DNA of 64,000 bases from Roseiarcus fermentans (GCF_003315135.1 NZ_QNRK01000016.1:62001-126000), one strand, 5' to 3'; positions 9,435 to 18,474 are shown, counted from the stretch's first letter. Translations and numbers: made by a program. The notes: generated by a model from the letters alone, not told the origin.

Positions 9435-9445
9435 ATGACCGCTGA
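9332..9445 (+). CDS. Possible 37-codon leader or small protein overlapping the hydroxylase start
   Basis: An ATG at 9332 stands one base behind GGGAGGAGAG, the best ribosome-binding site in this neighbourhood, and opens a 37-codon frame ending at 9445, 11 bases inside the hydroxylase gene in another frame. The predicted peptide (MSALGSMRQSRERLSR...) is basic and has no recognisable domain. It could be a translational-coupling leader for the hydroxylase or chance. No homologue is known to me. Confidence 0.25.
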   Translation: MSALGSMRQSRERLSRAADGAPPVLVTKRGPEFDHDR

Positions 9446-11105
9446 GCAGGTCGACGTTCTGATCTGCGGCGCGGGTCCGGTGGGCCTCGCCGCCGCCATC
9501 GAGCTCGGGCGTCGCGGCATACGCTGCCTTGTCGTCGAACGCCACGAGCGTGTCGGCCGTTCGCCGCGGGCGAAGACCACCAACGTCCGGACGCGGGAGC
9601 ATCTCAGGCGCTGGGGGATCGCCGACGCGCTGCGCGCCGCCTCGACAATGGCGCCGGACTATCCGTCGGACATCGTCTTCGCGACCCGCATGAACGGTCC
9701 GCTTCTGGCGCGATTCGAAAACGCGCTCGACTGCAATCCCGCCCCGAACAATCTCTATTCGGAAGCGGCGCAATGGGTCCCGCAATACGTGCTCGAGGAG
9801 GTGCTGCGTCGGCACGCGGTTTCGCTGCCGGGCGTGACGATCGCCTTCAATACCGAGCTCGTCGGGATCTCCGAGCGGGATCATAGCGTCGTCGCCGAAG
9901 TCAGAGACAATTCGAGCGATCTCGCGCGAAGAATCGAGAGCGCATACCTGATCGGCGCCGACGGCGCCCGGAGCGCCGTTCGCGAAGCGATCGGCGCGAC
10001 GATGGTCGGCGAAGGCGCGTTCTCGAGAAACTTCAACGTGATCTTCCGCTCCCCGGATCTGGCCAAGCGCCACGCCCACGGGCCGGCGATCATGTATTGG
10101 ATGGTCAACGAAGATGTCCCCGCGATCCTCGGGCCAATGGACGCGACGGGGCTCTGGAGCTTTGGAGTGACCAAGCTCCGTGACGATGTCGATCCGGCGA
10201 CCGTCGACCCGGTCGATCTGATCCGCCGCGGGACGGGGCTCGCCGATCTCGAAGTCGAGGTTGTCGCGACGGACCCGTGGGTCGCGCATCGCCTCGTGGC
10301 CGATCGATACGGGTCGCGCCGGATCTACCTCGCCGGGGACGCCTGCCACTTGCATCCGCCGTTTGGCGGATTCGGCATGAACATGGGCGTCGGGGATGCG
10401 GTCGATCTCGGTTGGAAGATCGCAGCGACGCTCTCCGGATGGGGCGGCCCCAATCTGCTGTCGAGCTACGAGGCCGAGCGCCGGCCCATCCACCAGCGCA
10501 CGATCGCCGAGGCGGTGATCAACTACAGCGCGGTCGGCAACCAACTCGTCCGGCCGGGTCTCGAAGACCCCGGGCTCGTTGGAGAGGCGACGCGCCGCGA
10601 GGTCGGCGACTTGATCGAGGCGACCAAGATCCGTGAGTTCAAGACGCTCGGAGTCGTCCTCGGCGCACGTTACGCGGCCTCGCCCGTCATCGTGCCGGAC
10701 GGAAGCGAGCCCCCGACGGACCATTTCATGCTCTATACGCCGTCGGCCCATCCCGGATGCCTCGCGCCGCACCTTTGGTTGCGCGACGGCTCATCGCTCT
10801 ACGATCATTTCGGACCGGACTTTACCCTTCTCGTCACCGCGGGCGATGCGCGGGATGGACAGGCTCTCGCTGTGGCGGCGAGCGCGCTCGGCGTTCCGAT
10901 CCGGATCGTGGCGCCTTCGGACTCGCGGCTCGAGGACCGGTATCAGGCGCGGTTCGCGCTGATCCGTCCCGATCAGCATGTCGCCTGGCGCGGAGCGGCG
11001 ATTCCCGAGCGCCCCGACGAACTGCTCGCGCGCGTAACGGGGAACTTTGCTGGACCGGTCGAGGCCGCGATCCGCATCCGAGAGCGTGCGGGGGCGGCGG
11101 CATGA
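9435..11105 (+). CDS. FAD-dependent aromatic hydroxylase (PheA/TfdB/MhpA type)
   Basis: 556 residues of the class A flavoprotein monooxygenase fold: dinucleotide-binding GAGPVG (12-17) and the FAD/ribityl motif AGDACHLHPPFGGFGMN near residue 300, plus a C-terminal thioredoxin-like segment. Such enzymes use NAD(P)H and O2 to hydroxylate phenols or phenylpropionate-like acids. The stop overlaps the downstream MFS transporter start (ATGA at 11102), a strong hint that the importer carries the substrate. GGAG lies about 8 bases before ATG 9435. Exact aromatic substrate unknown. Confidence 0.88.
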   Translation: MTAEQVDVLICGAGPVGLAAAIELGRRGIRCLVVERHERVGRSPRAKTTNVRTREHLRRWGIADALRAASTMAPDYPSDIVFATRMNGPLLARFENALDCNPAPNNLYSEAAQWVPQYVLEEVLRRHAVSLPGVTIAFNTELVGISERDHSVVAEVRDNSSDLARRIESAYLIGADGARSAVREAIGATMVGEGAFSRNFNVIFRSPDLAKRHAHGPAIMYWMVNEDVPAILGPMDATGLWSFGVTKLRDDVDPATVDPVDLIRRGTGLADLEVEVVATDPWVAHRLVADRYGSRRIYLAGDACHLHPPFGGFGMNMGVGDAVDLGWKIAATLSGWGGPNLLSSYEAERRPIHQRTIAEAVINYSAVGNQLVRPGLEDPGLVGEATRREVGDLIEATKIREFKTLGVVLGARYAASPVIVPDGSEPPTDHFMLYTPSAHPGCLAPHLWLRDGSSLYDHFGPDFTLLVTAGDARDGQALAVAASALGVPIRIVAPSDSRLEDRYQARFALIRPDQHVAWRGAAIPERPDELLARVTGNFAGPVEAAIRIRERAGAAA

Positions 11106-12475
11106 CGGTCTCACCCGCCAAAACGATAAACATCAGTCGGGCGATCGACGAAGGCGGTTTCGGAGTCTTTCAGCTCAGAGCGATCGCGCTGTGCGCCCTG
11201 GTCGGTCTTTTCGACGGGATCGATTCCCAGTCGATCGCAATTGCGGCGCCGATCATCGCGCGCGGTTTGAATCTGTCGCGCGGGTCGCTCGGTCCGGTTT
11301 TTTCGGCCTCGCTGCTTGGAGCGATGCTCGGGGCGCTGACCTTCGGGCCGCTCGGCGACCGATTTGGCCGCAAGCGAATGCTGATCGTCGCCACCGCGCT
11401 GTTCAGCCTGTTCACGCTCGCGACCGCCTATGCCGACTCCTACACGGGTCTGATCGCCATTCGCTTCCTCGCAGGGATCGGGCTCGGCGGCGCGACGCCA
11501 TGCTTCATCTCGCTCGCCACGGAATATGCGCCCAGACGTCGGCGCGCCACGGTCGCAAGCCTGATCTGGGCGGCCTTTCCTCTGGGCGGGATGCTCGGCG
11601 GCTTCGTCAATGCGGTCGTCATCGCTTCGCTCGGATGGCGCGCCATGTTCGTGATCGGCGGCGTCTTGCCGTTGCTGGTCGCGGCGGCCTTGCTCCTGTG
11701 GTTGCCGGAGTCGGCGCGTTTCCTGCTCGCGACGGGTCGCGACACGGCCGAACTGCGCCGCATCGTGGCGAGACTTGTTCCCGCCGCGCCTCCTGGCGCG
11801 CGCATCGTGGCGGACGAGCTGCACGTGCGCGGCGTCTCGGTCGCGCGTCTGTTTGCCGAAGGGCGCGGCGCCGCGACGGCGCTCATGTGGATCTGCTTCT
11901 TTACCGCCTTCGCTGTGCTCGCCATCGTCGTCGTCTGGACGCCCCTGCTCCTGAACGAGTCCGGACTCGGCTCGTCGCAAGCCGCGCTCGTCCTCGGGTT
12001 CCACGGATTCGGCGCTCTCCTCGGGGTTGCGAGCGCGGGGCGTTTGATGGAGCGTTTCGGCTTCACGAATGTCCTTGGGCCGGCCTTCGTTCTCGGGGCT
12101 TTGGCGACGGGAACGCTCGGCTTCGCGGCGGGATCGATCTTTTTCGTCTCCGTTGCGGCGATTTTCGTCGGCGTGTTTGTCGGCGTCGCAGCCTCCGGCT
12201 CGATCGCGCTGGCGGCGGTCGCCTATCCGACGGCGATGCGTTCGTCGGGGGTGGGATGGGCGATGGGCGCCGGCCGTCTGGGACAGGTCGCAGCGCCGCT
12301 GCTGGCGTCCTTGCTGGTCGGACTCGCTTGGCGGGGCTCGGAGATATTCCTGGCGTTCGGCGTCTTTCCCCTGGTCGGAGCGCTCGCTGTCGTCGCAATG
12401 GGCTGGGGCAAGGAGGGGGCGAACGAGCCCATGCGCCGCTCCGCGTCCGCATACGGCGTCGACACCGAAGCGTGA
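11102..12475 (+). CDS. MFS transporter, aromatic acid:H+ symporter (AAHS) type
   Basis: 457 residues with about twelve hydrophobic helices. The N-terminal DGIDSQSIAIAAP and the loop 2-3 motif GPLGDRFGRKR fit the AAHS family, in which an Asp in helix 1 (DGID) is important for uptake of aromatic acids. It starts inside the stop of the hydroxylase gene and is followed after 110 bases by the AceE-like gene. Inner-membrane importer of the substrate handled by this cluster is the most likely role. Confidence 0.85.
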   Translation: MTVSPAKTINISRAIDEGGFGVFQLRAIALCALVGLFDGIDSQSIAIAAPIIARGLNLSRGSLGPVFSASLLGAMLGALTFGPLGDRFGRKRMLIVATALFSLFTLATAYADSYTGLIAIRFLAGIGLGGATPCFISLATEYAPRRRRATVASLIWAAFPLGGMLGGFVNAVVIASLGWRAMFVIGGVLPLLVAAALLLWLPESARFLLATGRDTAELRRIVARLVPAAPPGARIVADELHVRGVSVARLFAEGRGAATALMWICFFTAFAVLAIVVVWTPLLLNESGLGSSQAALVLGFHGFGALLGVASAGRLMERFGFTNVLGPAFVLGALATGTLGFAAGSIFFVSVAAIFVGVFVGVAASGSIALAAVAYPTAMRSSGVGWAMGAGRLGQVAAPLLASLLVGLAWRGSEIFLAFGVFPLVGALAVVAMGWGKEGANEPMRRSASAYGVDTEA

Positions 12476-12585
12476 CGCGGATGTCGCCGTCCTCGTCGGG
12501 CGCCCGCGGCGGCTAGACTTTCGGTCGGCGAGGCCGTCTCGCCCTTCACCGGCTCGGGCGCGAAGCAAGCGCAAGGAACTGTCTC

Positions 12586-15270
12586 ATGCTCATGAAACTG
12601 GCGCGTCCGGAGCCTGCGGACCCTTTGGATGCAGATCCGGACGAGACGGCCGAATGGCTCGACGCGTTCGAGTCGGTTGTTCGGGCGTCGGGGGCTCGAC
12701 GCGCGGAATGGCTCCTCTCCGCGCTGGACCGAAAGGCGAGGGACCTCGGCGTCGTCGCCGAAACGCCCCCCTTCTCGCTTTATCGAAACTCGATTCCGCT
12801 CGAGAGCCAACCGCCGTTTCCCGGCGACCTCGCGATGGAGGAGCGCATCACAGCGATCATCCGCTGGAACGCGCTGGCCATGGTCGCGCGCGCCAACAGG
12901 GCCTACGGCGAACTCGGCGGCCACATCGCGAGCTATGCGTCGGCGGCGGAGATCTTCGAGACCGGCTTCAATCATTTCTTTCGCGCCGACACGGGTCGGG
13001 GCGACGGCGATCTCGTGTTCTTCCAGCCTCATTCCGCGCCGGGAGTCTATGCGCGCGCTTTCCTCGAAGGGCGGCTCTCCGAGGATCAACTCAACCGCTA
13101 CCGACAGGAGATCGGCGCTCCCGGCTTGAGCTCCTATCCGCATCCCTGGCTGATGCCGGATTTCTGGCAGACTCCGACCGGCTCCATGGGCATCGGACCG
13201 ATCACGGCCGTCTATCAAGCCAGGTTCATGCGTTATCTTCAGCATCGCGGGCTCGCGGACACGCGGGGGCGCCGCGTCTGGGGCGTCTTCGGCGATGGCG
13301 AGATGGATGAACCGGAATCGATCGCCGGCCTGTCGCTGGCCGCGCGCGAGCGCCTGGACAATCTGACCTTCGTCATCAACTGCAACCTTCAACGCCTCGA
13401 CGGGCCGGTGCGCGGCAACGGTCAGATCGTTCGCGAGCTCGAGAGCCTGTTCCGGGGCGCCGGCTGGAACGTCATCAAGGTGCTCTGGGGTTCGGAATGG
13501 GACGTGCTGTTCGCACGCGATACCCAGCATGCGCTGCTGCGCCGCTTCGCAGCCACTGTCGACGGCAAATATCAGACGCTCGGCGCCAAGGACGGCGGCT
13601 ACAACCTCACCCATTTCTTCGAAGAGGACCCGGAAGTGCGGGCGCTGGTCGCCCACATGTCGGATCGCGAAATCGACGGGTTGAAGCGAGGCGGGCACGA
13701 CTTCCGAAAGCTTTACGCCGCGTTCGAGGCCGCCTGCGCGACGCCGAGCCGGCCGACCGTCATCCTCGCCAAGACGAAGAAGGGTTATGGCATGGGCGGC
13801 GCCGGCGAATCGCGCATGACCGCGCACCAGGCCAAGAAACTCGACGTCGATGCGTTGCTCGCCTTCCGGAACCACTTCGCCCTTCCGCTGAGCGACGATC
13901 AGGTGGCCAATCTCAGCTTTTGCAAGCCTGCTCACGACAGCGCCGAGCTCCGCTATCTTCACGCGCGGCGCGCGGCGCTCGGCGGGTATCTTCCGAAACG
14001 CCGGCGCAGCGCCCCGCCGACGCCCGTTCCGTCGCTGCGCAGTTATGCAGAGTTCGCGCTCGCAGCGAACGGCAAGGACATGTCGACGACCGTGGCCGCG
14101 GTCCGGATCATGAGCAATCTCGTCAAAGACGAGACCCTCGGCCCGCGGATCGTTCCGATCGTCGCCGATGAAGCGCGCACGTTCGGAATGGCGAACCTCT
14201 TTCGCCAGTTGGGGATCTATTCGCCCGTTGGACAGCTCTATGAACCCGAGGACGCGGGCTCGATGCTGTTTTATCGCGAGGCGCAGGACGGCCAGCTTCT
14301 GGAGGAAGGCATTACCGAAGCGGGAGCGATCTCGTCCTGGGTTTCGGCGGCGACGTCCTACAGCGTGCACGCATTCGCGACGCTGCCCTTCTATATCTAT
14401 TATTCCATGTTCGGCTTCCAGCGGGTCGGCGACTTGATCTGGGCGGCGGCGGACCAGCGGGCGCGTGGCTTCCTGATTGGCGCGACGGCTGGCCGCACGA
14501 CCCTGGGCGGCGAGGGGTTGCAGCATCAGGACGGCTCGAGCCACGTGATCGCCGCGGCCATTCCCAATTGTCGCGCCTACGATCCCGCTTTCGCCTACGA
14601 GTTGGCCGTCATCCTCGATCATGGCGCGCGCGCGATCATGGAGCAGGGGCGCGACCAGTTCTACTACGTCACCGTCATGAACGAAGTTTACGCCCAGCCG
14701 TCGATGCCGCAAGGCGTGGAGGGGGACATCATCAAGGGCCTCTACCGTTTCGGGGCTCGCCAGCCCGCCAACGCGCCGGGCCTGGTGCGCCTGATTGGCT
14801 CCGGCGCCATCCTGCCGCAGGCGATCTCGGCGGCGGAGCTGCTCGAAACCGAATGGGGCGTGGCCTCGGAAGTTTGGAGCGCCACCAGTTTTCCGGAGCT
14901 CGCGCGCGACGCGCGCGAGGTCGAACGGCGCAATCGTCTGCATCCGCTCGCGTCGCCGGAAACGAGTCACGTGGCGAGATGCCTGGCCGGGCGGGCGCCC
15001 GTCGTCGCTGCGACCGACTACGTCCGAGCCTTGCCTCAGATGGTCGCCTCGTATCTGGAGGCCCCCTTCACGGCGCTCGGCGCCGACGGTTTCGGCCGCA
15101 GCGCGACGCGGGCGGACTTGCGCGACTTCTTCGAGGTCGACCGGCGGCATATCGCGGTGGCCGCGCTCGCCGCGCTCGCGAATGAGGGCCGGATCGCGCG
15201 CGAGACAGTGGCGGACGCCATTGGCCGCTACGGCCTCGAGGTTGACGCGGACGCGCCCTGGTCCCGCTGA
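12586..15270 (+). CDS. aceE: Homodimeric pyruvate dehydrogenase E1-like 2-oxo acid dehydrogenase
   Basis: 894 residues, full length for AceE-type E1. The thiamine-diphosphate motif GDGEMDEPES...NCNLQRLDGP is intact, as are SSYPHPWLMPDFWQ, DEARTFGM and the inner-loop histidine in GYGMGGAGESRMTAHQ. The segment FQPHSAPGVYARAF keeps the active-site His but reads PHSAPG where E. coli has GHISPG, as I recall for paralogues such as MdeB in catabolic clusters. E1 decarboxylates a 2-oxo acid and passes the acyl group to a lipoyl E2. No E2 or E3 gene is near, so it must borrow them or differ. AAGGA precedes the start; a second in-frame ATG at 12592 is equally possible. Confidence 0.85.
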   Translation: MLMKLARPEPADPLDADPDETAEWLDAFESVVRASGARRAEWLLSALDRKARDLGVVAETPPFSLYRNSIPLESQPPFPGDLAMEERITAIIRWNALAMVARANRAYGELGGHIASYASAAEIFETGFNHFFRADTGRGDGDLVFFQPHSAPGVYARAFLEGRLSEDQLNRYRQEIGAPGLSSYPHPWLMPDFWQTPTGSMGIGPITAVYQARFMRYLQHRGLADTRGRRVWGVFGDGEMDEPESIAGLSLAARERLDNLTFVINCNLQRLDGPVRGNGQIVRELESLFRGAGWNVIKVLWGSEWDVLFARDTQHALLRRFAATVDGKYQTLGAKDGGYNLTHFFEEDPEVRALVAHMSDREIDGLKRGGHDFRKLYAAFEAACATPSRPTVILAKTKKGYGMGGAGESRMTAHQAKKLDVDALLAFRNHFALPLSDDQVANLSFCKPAHDSAELRYLHARRAALGGYLPKRRRSAPPTPVPSLRSYAEFALAANGKDMSTTVAAVRIMSNLVKDETLGPRIVPIVADEARTFGMANLFRQLGIYSPVGQLYEPEDAGSMLFYREAQDGQLLEEGITEAGAISSWVSAATSYSVHAFATLPFYIYYSMFGFQRVGDLIWAAADQRARGFLIGATAGRTTLGGEGLQHQDGSSHVIAAAIPNCRAYDPAFAYELAVILDHGARAIMEQGRDQFYYVTVMNEVYAQPSMPQGVEGDIIKGLYRFGARQPANAPGLVRLIGSGAILPQAISAAELLETEWGVASEVWSATSFPELARDAREVERRNRLHPLASPETSHVARCLAGRAPVVAATDYVRALPQMVASYLEAPFTALGADGFGRSATRADLRDFFEVDRRHIAVAALAALANEGRIARETVADAIGRYGLEVDADAPWSR

Positions 15271-15483
15271 CGCCTGGCGCTTCCGGAGCCCAGGCTCTGG
15301 ACATTCGTCCCGCGATACCGCCGGCGGCGCCGGGCTGCTCGTCGTGGCGTCCGCCGGCGCGCCCTGTCCGCGAGAGGCTTCGTCAGCGGCCGCGCCACCG
15401 CCGCAGGACTCGAGATGGGGAACCTGTTCCGGCATCGCCGTGGGCGCCGCGCCGAACGGCGGCGCTTGCCATCACGACCCGCG

Positions 15484-15516
15484 GATCGTACATTGCACGT
15501 GAAAGTGTATACGATC
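15484..15516. promoter_or_regulatory. Inverted repeat, probable GntR (FCD) operator
   Basis: GATCGTA (15484-15490) and TACGATC (15510-15516) form perfect 7-base arms 19 bases apart. The right arm contains GTGTATACGAT, close to the TGTATAC-centred sites bound by many FCD-type GntR proteins. It lies 16 bases before the GntR gene at 15533, so autoregulation is likely. Confidence 0.5.
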
Positions 15517-15532
15517 GGACCGCAGGCGATGG

Positions 15533-16339
15533 ATGGATTCGAAATATCCGACTCAGGCTGAGGCCGCCTATCAGGCGCTCAAGCACGATATTCTCGAATG
15601 TCGGCTCGCGCCTGCCGCGAAGCTGAAAATCAGCGAGATTTGTGAGACCTACGGAGTGGCTCTCGGCGCGGCCCGGGAAGCGCTGTCGCGCCTGACCGCC
15701 GACGGGATGACGCGGCTCGAGCCGCTCAAGGGTTTCAGCGTCGCGCCGGTCTCCTGGGAGGAATTCGAGCAACTGATGGAGGCCCGCGCGGAGATCGAGG
15801 TCTCCTGCTTCCGCAAATCGATTCGAGAAGGCGACGTCGAATGGGAAACGCGGCTCGCCGGCGCGACGCATCGACTGGCGCGCGCTCAGGGCGCGGGGCG
15901 CGGGCGGGATCCGAATGGGCCCGATCAGGCGTGGCTCGCCGCGCACGCCGAATTCCACAGGGCGCTCGTCGCCGCGTGCCCGAACCAATGCCTGCTCGAC
16001 CTGCGCGAGACGCTCTACGCACGCAGTGAGCGCTATCGGCACTGGGCGTTGTCCCTCAGCGCGAGGCTGGGCGAGCGCGACGGAAACAAAGAACACGGGC
16101 GCCTGGCGGCGCTTGCGCAAGCGCGAGACGTCGAGGCGGCCTGCTCCGCGATGTACGAGCATTTCATGCGGACCGCGCGCGACTTGCTCGACGCCGTTCG
16201 CGGCGCCGGCAAGCCGGTTCCGGATTGGCGTCCGTGGGCCGGCGCACGCGGCGACGAGTCGGCCAATGGGGCCGCTTCCGGCGACCGCGCTCCGAAGAAA
16301 GCCTCGAAAGCCCGGCCGGCCCGGCTCGCCGCGCGCTAA
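15533..16339 (+). CDS. GntR family regulator, FCD subfamily
   Basis: 268 residues. The N-terminal winged helix-turn-helix (about 8-72: AYQALKHDILECRL, LGAAREALSRLTADG) precedes a helical FCD ligand domain (about 80-220), followed by a basic, low-complexity tail (KKASKARPARLAAR). The regulator probably controls the surrounding hydroxylase/AceE/dioxygenase genes. A dyad with GTATAC directly upstream is a candidate binding site. It stands alone, 262 bases after the AceE-like gene and converging with the VOC gene. Confidence 0.85.
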   Translation: MDSKYPTQAEAAYQALKHDILECRLAPAAKLKISEICETYGVALGAAREALSRLTADGMTRLEPLKGFSVAPVSWEEFEQLMEARAEIEVSCFRKSIREGDVEWETRLAGATHRLARAQGAGRGRDPNGPDQAWLAAHAEFHRALVAACPNQCLLDLRETLYARSERYRHWALSLSARLGERDGNKEHGRLAALAQARDVEAACSAMYEHFMRTARDLLDAVRGAGKPVPDWRPWAGARGDESANGAASGDRAPKKASKARPARLAAR

Positions 16340-16392
16340 CTGGCCTGAGGGGGGTGGCGGATCAGCGCCAGGACGACGGCGGCGCTTGCGGC

Positions 16393-17004
16393 TCAGGCCG
16401 CCTTGCCGAAGCGCCCATCATACGGGTCGTCCGGCGGATAGGCGCCGGCGTAGGCGCGGCGCTCCACGTCCTTGGGATCGACCCCACTGCGCCGGGCCTC
16501 CAGCATCTTGCGGGGACTGCAGGGGACGCCGATCGGATTTCGGGCGAAATCGGGCGAAGTGCGCATGAATTCCGTCGAAGCCGCCCAGTCGCCAAAATTG
16601 TCGACCTGGAGTTCGACGGAATTGCCGTCGGGATCGACGTAGTAGAATGACGTCGTCAGGCCGTGGTCGACGGCGAAGTGCGGCTTGTTCCCCTGCCGGT
16701 CGAGACGCTCCCAAGTCAGCAAGAGATCATCCAGGTCCGGATACTCGAACGCCACGTGATGCATTCCGGTGTGGATGCGGAAGTCCGGGTCGTCGACGAT
16801 GTCGGGCGTGGCGAGGAAGGCGATGCGGTGGTTGGCCGCGTCGTTCGTGAGCCAGGCGCCGCCCTCGAACTGGAAGTTCGGCGTCGCGCCGATCAGATTT
16901 CCGTACCACGCGATCATCTCGCTCAGCCGGCTGGTCTTGAGGTTGACGTGGTGGAGGACAGGGGCCTTCACCTCGTCGGTCGGCTGCAGATTCTCGGCGC
17001 TCAT
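16393..17004 (-). CDS. VOC-family (extradiol-dioxygenase-like) protein
   Basis: 203 residues. Two beta-alpha-beta-beta-beta modules carry candidate metal ligands His in HHVNLKTS, His in GMHHVAFEY and Glu in NSVELQVDNFGDW. This is the single-domain-pair arrangement of biphenyl-2,3-diol/catechol 2,3-dioxygenases, which open aromatic rings with Fe(II) and O2, though other VOC chemistries are possible. The start at 17004 is preceded by GAGGAGGAAATGCA on the minus strand. It is divergent from the NTF2-like and FAA hydrolase genes, and a FAA hydrolase is the normal next step after ring opening. Confidence 0.8.
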   Translation of the reverse strand: MSAENLQPTDEVKAPVLHHVNLKTSRLSEMIAWYGNLIGATPNFQFEGGAWLTNDAANHRIAFLATPDIVDDPDFRIHTGMHHVAFEYPDLDDLLLTWERLDRQGNKPHFAVDHGLTTSFYYVDPDGNSVELQVDNFGDWAASTEFMRTSPDFARNPIGVPCSPRKMLEARRSGVDPKDVERRAYAGAYPPDDPYDGRFGKAA

Positions 17005-17079
17005 TGCATTTCCTCCTCTGGGTTCGCCTTGGACATTCGGCCGCGCCGCCCCGCGAGGCGGCTGTTCATCCCTCGTCGC

Positions 17080-17108
17080 CACTATGAGACAATAATGTAT
17101 TATGTCAA
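17080..17108 (-). promoter_or_regulatory. Sigma-70-like promoter for the VOC gene
   Basis: Read on the minus strand, a perfect TTGACA (17108-17103) is followed after 17 bases by ATAGTG (17085-17080), a weak -10. It lies 76 bases upstream of the VOC start and overlaps the left palindrome of the twin operator. Confidence 0.4.
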
Positions 17109-17123
17109 CGATAAAATATTATC
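17092..17123. promoter_or_regulatory. Twin AT-rich palindromes in the divergent VOC/NTF2 control region
   Basis: ATAATGTATTAT (17092-17103; arms ATAAT/ATTAT) and GATAAAATATTATC (17110-17123; arms GATAA/TTATC) stand about 19 bases centre to centre, close to two helical turns. They cover the -35 region of the minus promoter. This is the form of a MarR- or GntR-type operator pair controlling both directions; the protein is unknown. Confidence 0.5.
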
Positions 17124-17182
17124 CCTTGACGAATACACGCGGATCGGAGAAGCTCCGTCCGCCACCAAGGGAGGACGCCCCC

Positions 17183-17590
17183 ATGAACGCCGCGCTATCG
17201 GATCCCCTCGCCCGCAAGGGGGCCCTGACGTCGCTGGAGGAGGTCGAGAGGCGGCGCTGCAAGGCGCTGATGGACGGCGACGTCGAAGCGCTGGGAAGCC
17301 TGTTGTCCGACGACCTCGTCCACATCCATCTCACCGGCAAGATCGACGACAAGGCCGGGTATCTGAGCGGCTTCAAAAGCAAATTCATTTTCAAGGACGT
17401 CGAGCGCGGGCCCCTCGACATTCGCGTCTGGGACGAGTGCGCGGTCATGATCGGGCGCCTGACGCAAACCATCGTTGTCAGGGAGACCGGCGAAAGGCAC
17501 GACATCCGCGCCGTGACGAGCCAGACCTGGCGCCGCGTCGAAGGCCGATGGTTGCAGACGACCTGCCACAACGCCCCTGTCTCGGATTGA
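17183..17590 (+). CDS. NTF2/SnoaL-like small protein
   Basis: 135 residues with the cone-shaped NTF2-like signature: an N-terminal helix (LTSLEEVERRRCKALMDGD), LGSLLSDDLVHIHLTGKID and a C-terminal sheet ending TSQTWRRVEGRWLQTTCHN. Members in catabolic clusters act as dehydratases, isomerases or dioxygenase partners, or are of unknown function. GGGAGGA precedes ATG 17183. The FAA hydrolase follows after 17 bases, so they are co-transcribed. Confidence 0.78.
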   Translation: MNAALSDPLARKGALTSLEEVERRRCKALMDGDVEALGSLLSDDLVHIHLTGKIDDKAGYLSGFKSKFIFKDVERGPLDIRVWDECAVMIGRLTQTIVVRETGERHDIRAVTSQTWRRVEGRWLQTTCHNAPVSD

Positions 17591-17607
17591 GCCGCACGGA
17601 GGAAACG

Positions 17608-18474
17608 ATGCCGATCGCACGATTTTCCGCGGGCGGGCCGCCGCGGCTCGGAAAGGTCTTTGAAGATTTCCTGATTGATCTCACGGTCGCTGCGCCCGCG
17701 GCGCCGAGCGACCTCGTCGCGTTCCTTCGGATGGGCGAAGAGGCGCTGGCGGAGTTCCGCCGGGTCGGCGGCGACTCCCCCGGCCGCCACGCGCTCGCTG
17801 ACGTTCAGCTTCACGCGCCGTCGCCCAACCCGGAGAAGTATCTGGCGATCGGGATGAACTATGCGGATCACAGCGCGGAGGCGAAGGCGCTCGGGGTCGA
17901 CGTGCCGCAGTGGCAGACCTGGTTCAACAAGCAGGTTTCCTGCATCCACGGGCCGTTCGACGACGTGATCTCGCCGAGAGTCTCGGAAAAAATGGACTAC
18001 GAAGGCGAACTCGCGGTGGTGATCGGTAAAGCCTGCCGGTACGCGAGCCCCGAACAGGCGCCCGCCTTCGTCGGCGGCTACATGATCGCCAACGACGTCT
18101 CCGCGCGCGACTGGCAGGCGCGGACCGGAACGGTGACGCTCGGCAAGTCCTTCGACACGCACGGACCGACAGGCCCGTGGCTGACCTTGCCGGAAGAAAT
18201 CGGAGATCCCCACAGGTTGGAGATCCGCACGTTTGTGAATGGCGAAGTACGGCAGCACGCCAGCACGGCCGACCTGATCCACTCGATCTGGGACCAGATC
18301 TCGTATCTGTCCCAGGTGATGACGCTGAAGCCCGGCGATATTCTCGCGACCGGAACTCCGGCGGGAGTCGGCGTCGCCCGCAAGCCGCCCGTCTTCCTTC
18401 GCCCCGGCGACGTCGTGCGCGTCGAAATTTCCGGGCTCGGGCGCATAGAGAACCGTGTGATCGCGGAAGCGTGA
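17608..18474 (+). CDS. Fumarylacetoacetate hydrolase family protein
   Basis: 288 residues with the FAH C-terminal domain: NYADHSAEA, the metal-binding EKMDYEGELAVVIGK, NDVSARDWQ, GKSFDTHGPTGPW and LATGTPAGVG. Members cleave acylpyruvates or hydrate/decarboxylate 2-hydroxymuconate-type products of aromatic ring cleavage. Together with the divergent dioxygenase it supports an aromatic degradation route ending in pyruvate or another 2-oxo acid, which could feed the AceE-like E1. GGAGGAAACG precedes ATG 17608. Confidence 0.88.
   Translation: MPIARFSAGGPPRLGKVFEDFLIDLTVAAPAAPSDLVAFLRMGEEALAEFRRVGGDSPGRHALADVQLHAPSPNPEKYLAIGMNYADHSAEAKALGVDVPQWQTWFNKQVSCIHGPFDDVISPRVSEKMDYEGELAVVIGKACRYASPEQAPAFVGGYMIANDVSARDWQARTGTVTLGKSFDTHGPTGPWLTLPEEIGDPHRLEIRTFVNGEVRQHASTADLIHSIWDQISYLSQVMTLKPGDILATGTPAGVGVARKPPVFLRPGDVVRVEISGLGRIENRVIAEA

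Noticed and set aside
12223-15435. 1070-codon open frame antisense to the AceE-like gene
   Set aside because: It mirrors a full, motif-bearing gene; its product is Arg/Ala/Asp-rich with no domain. Long antisense frames are a by-product of high GC.
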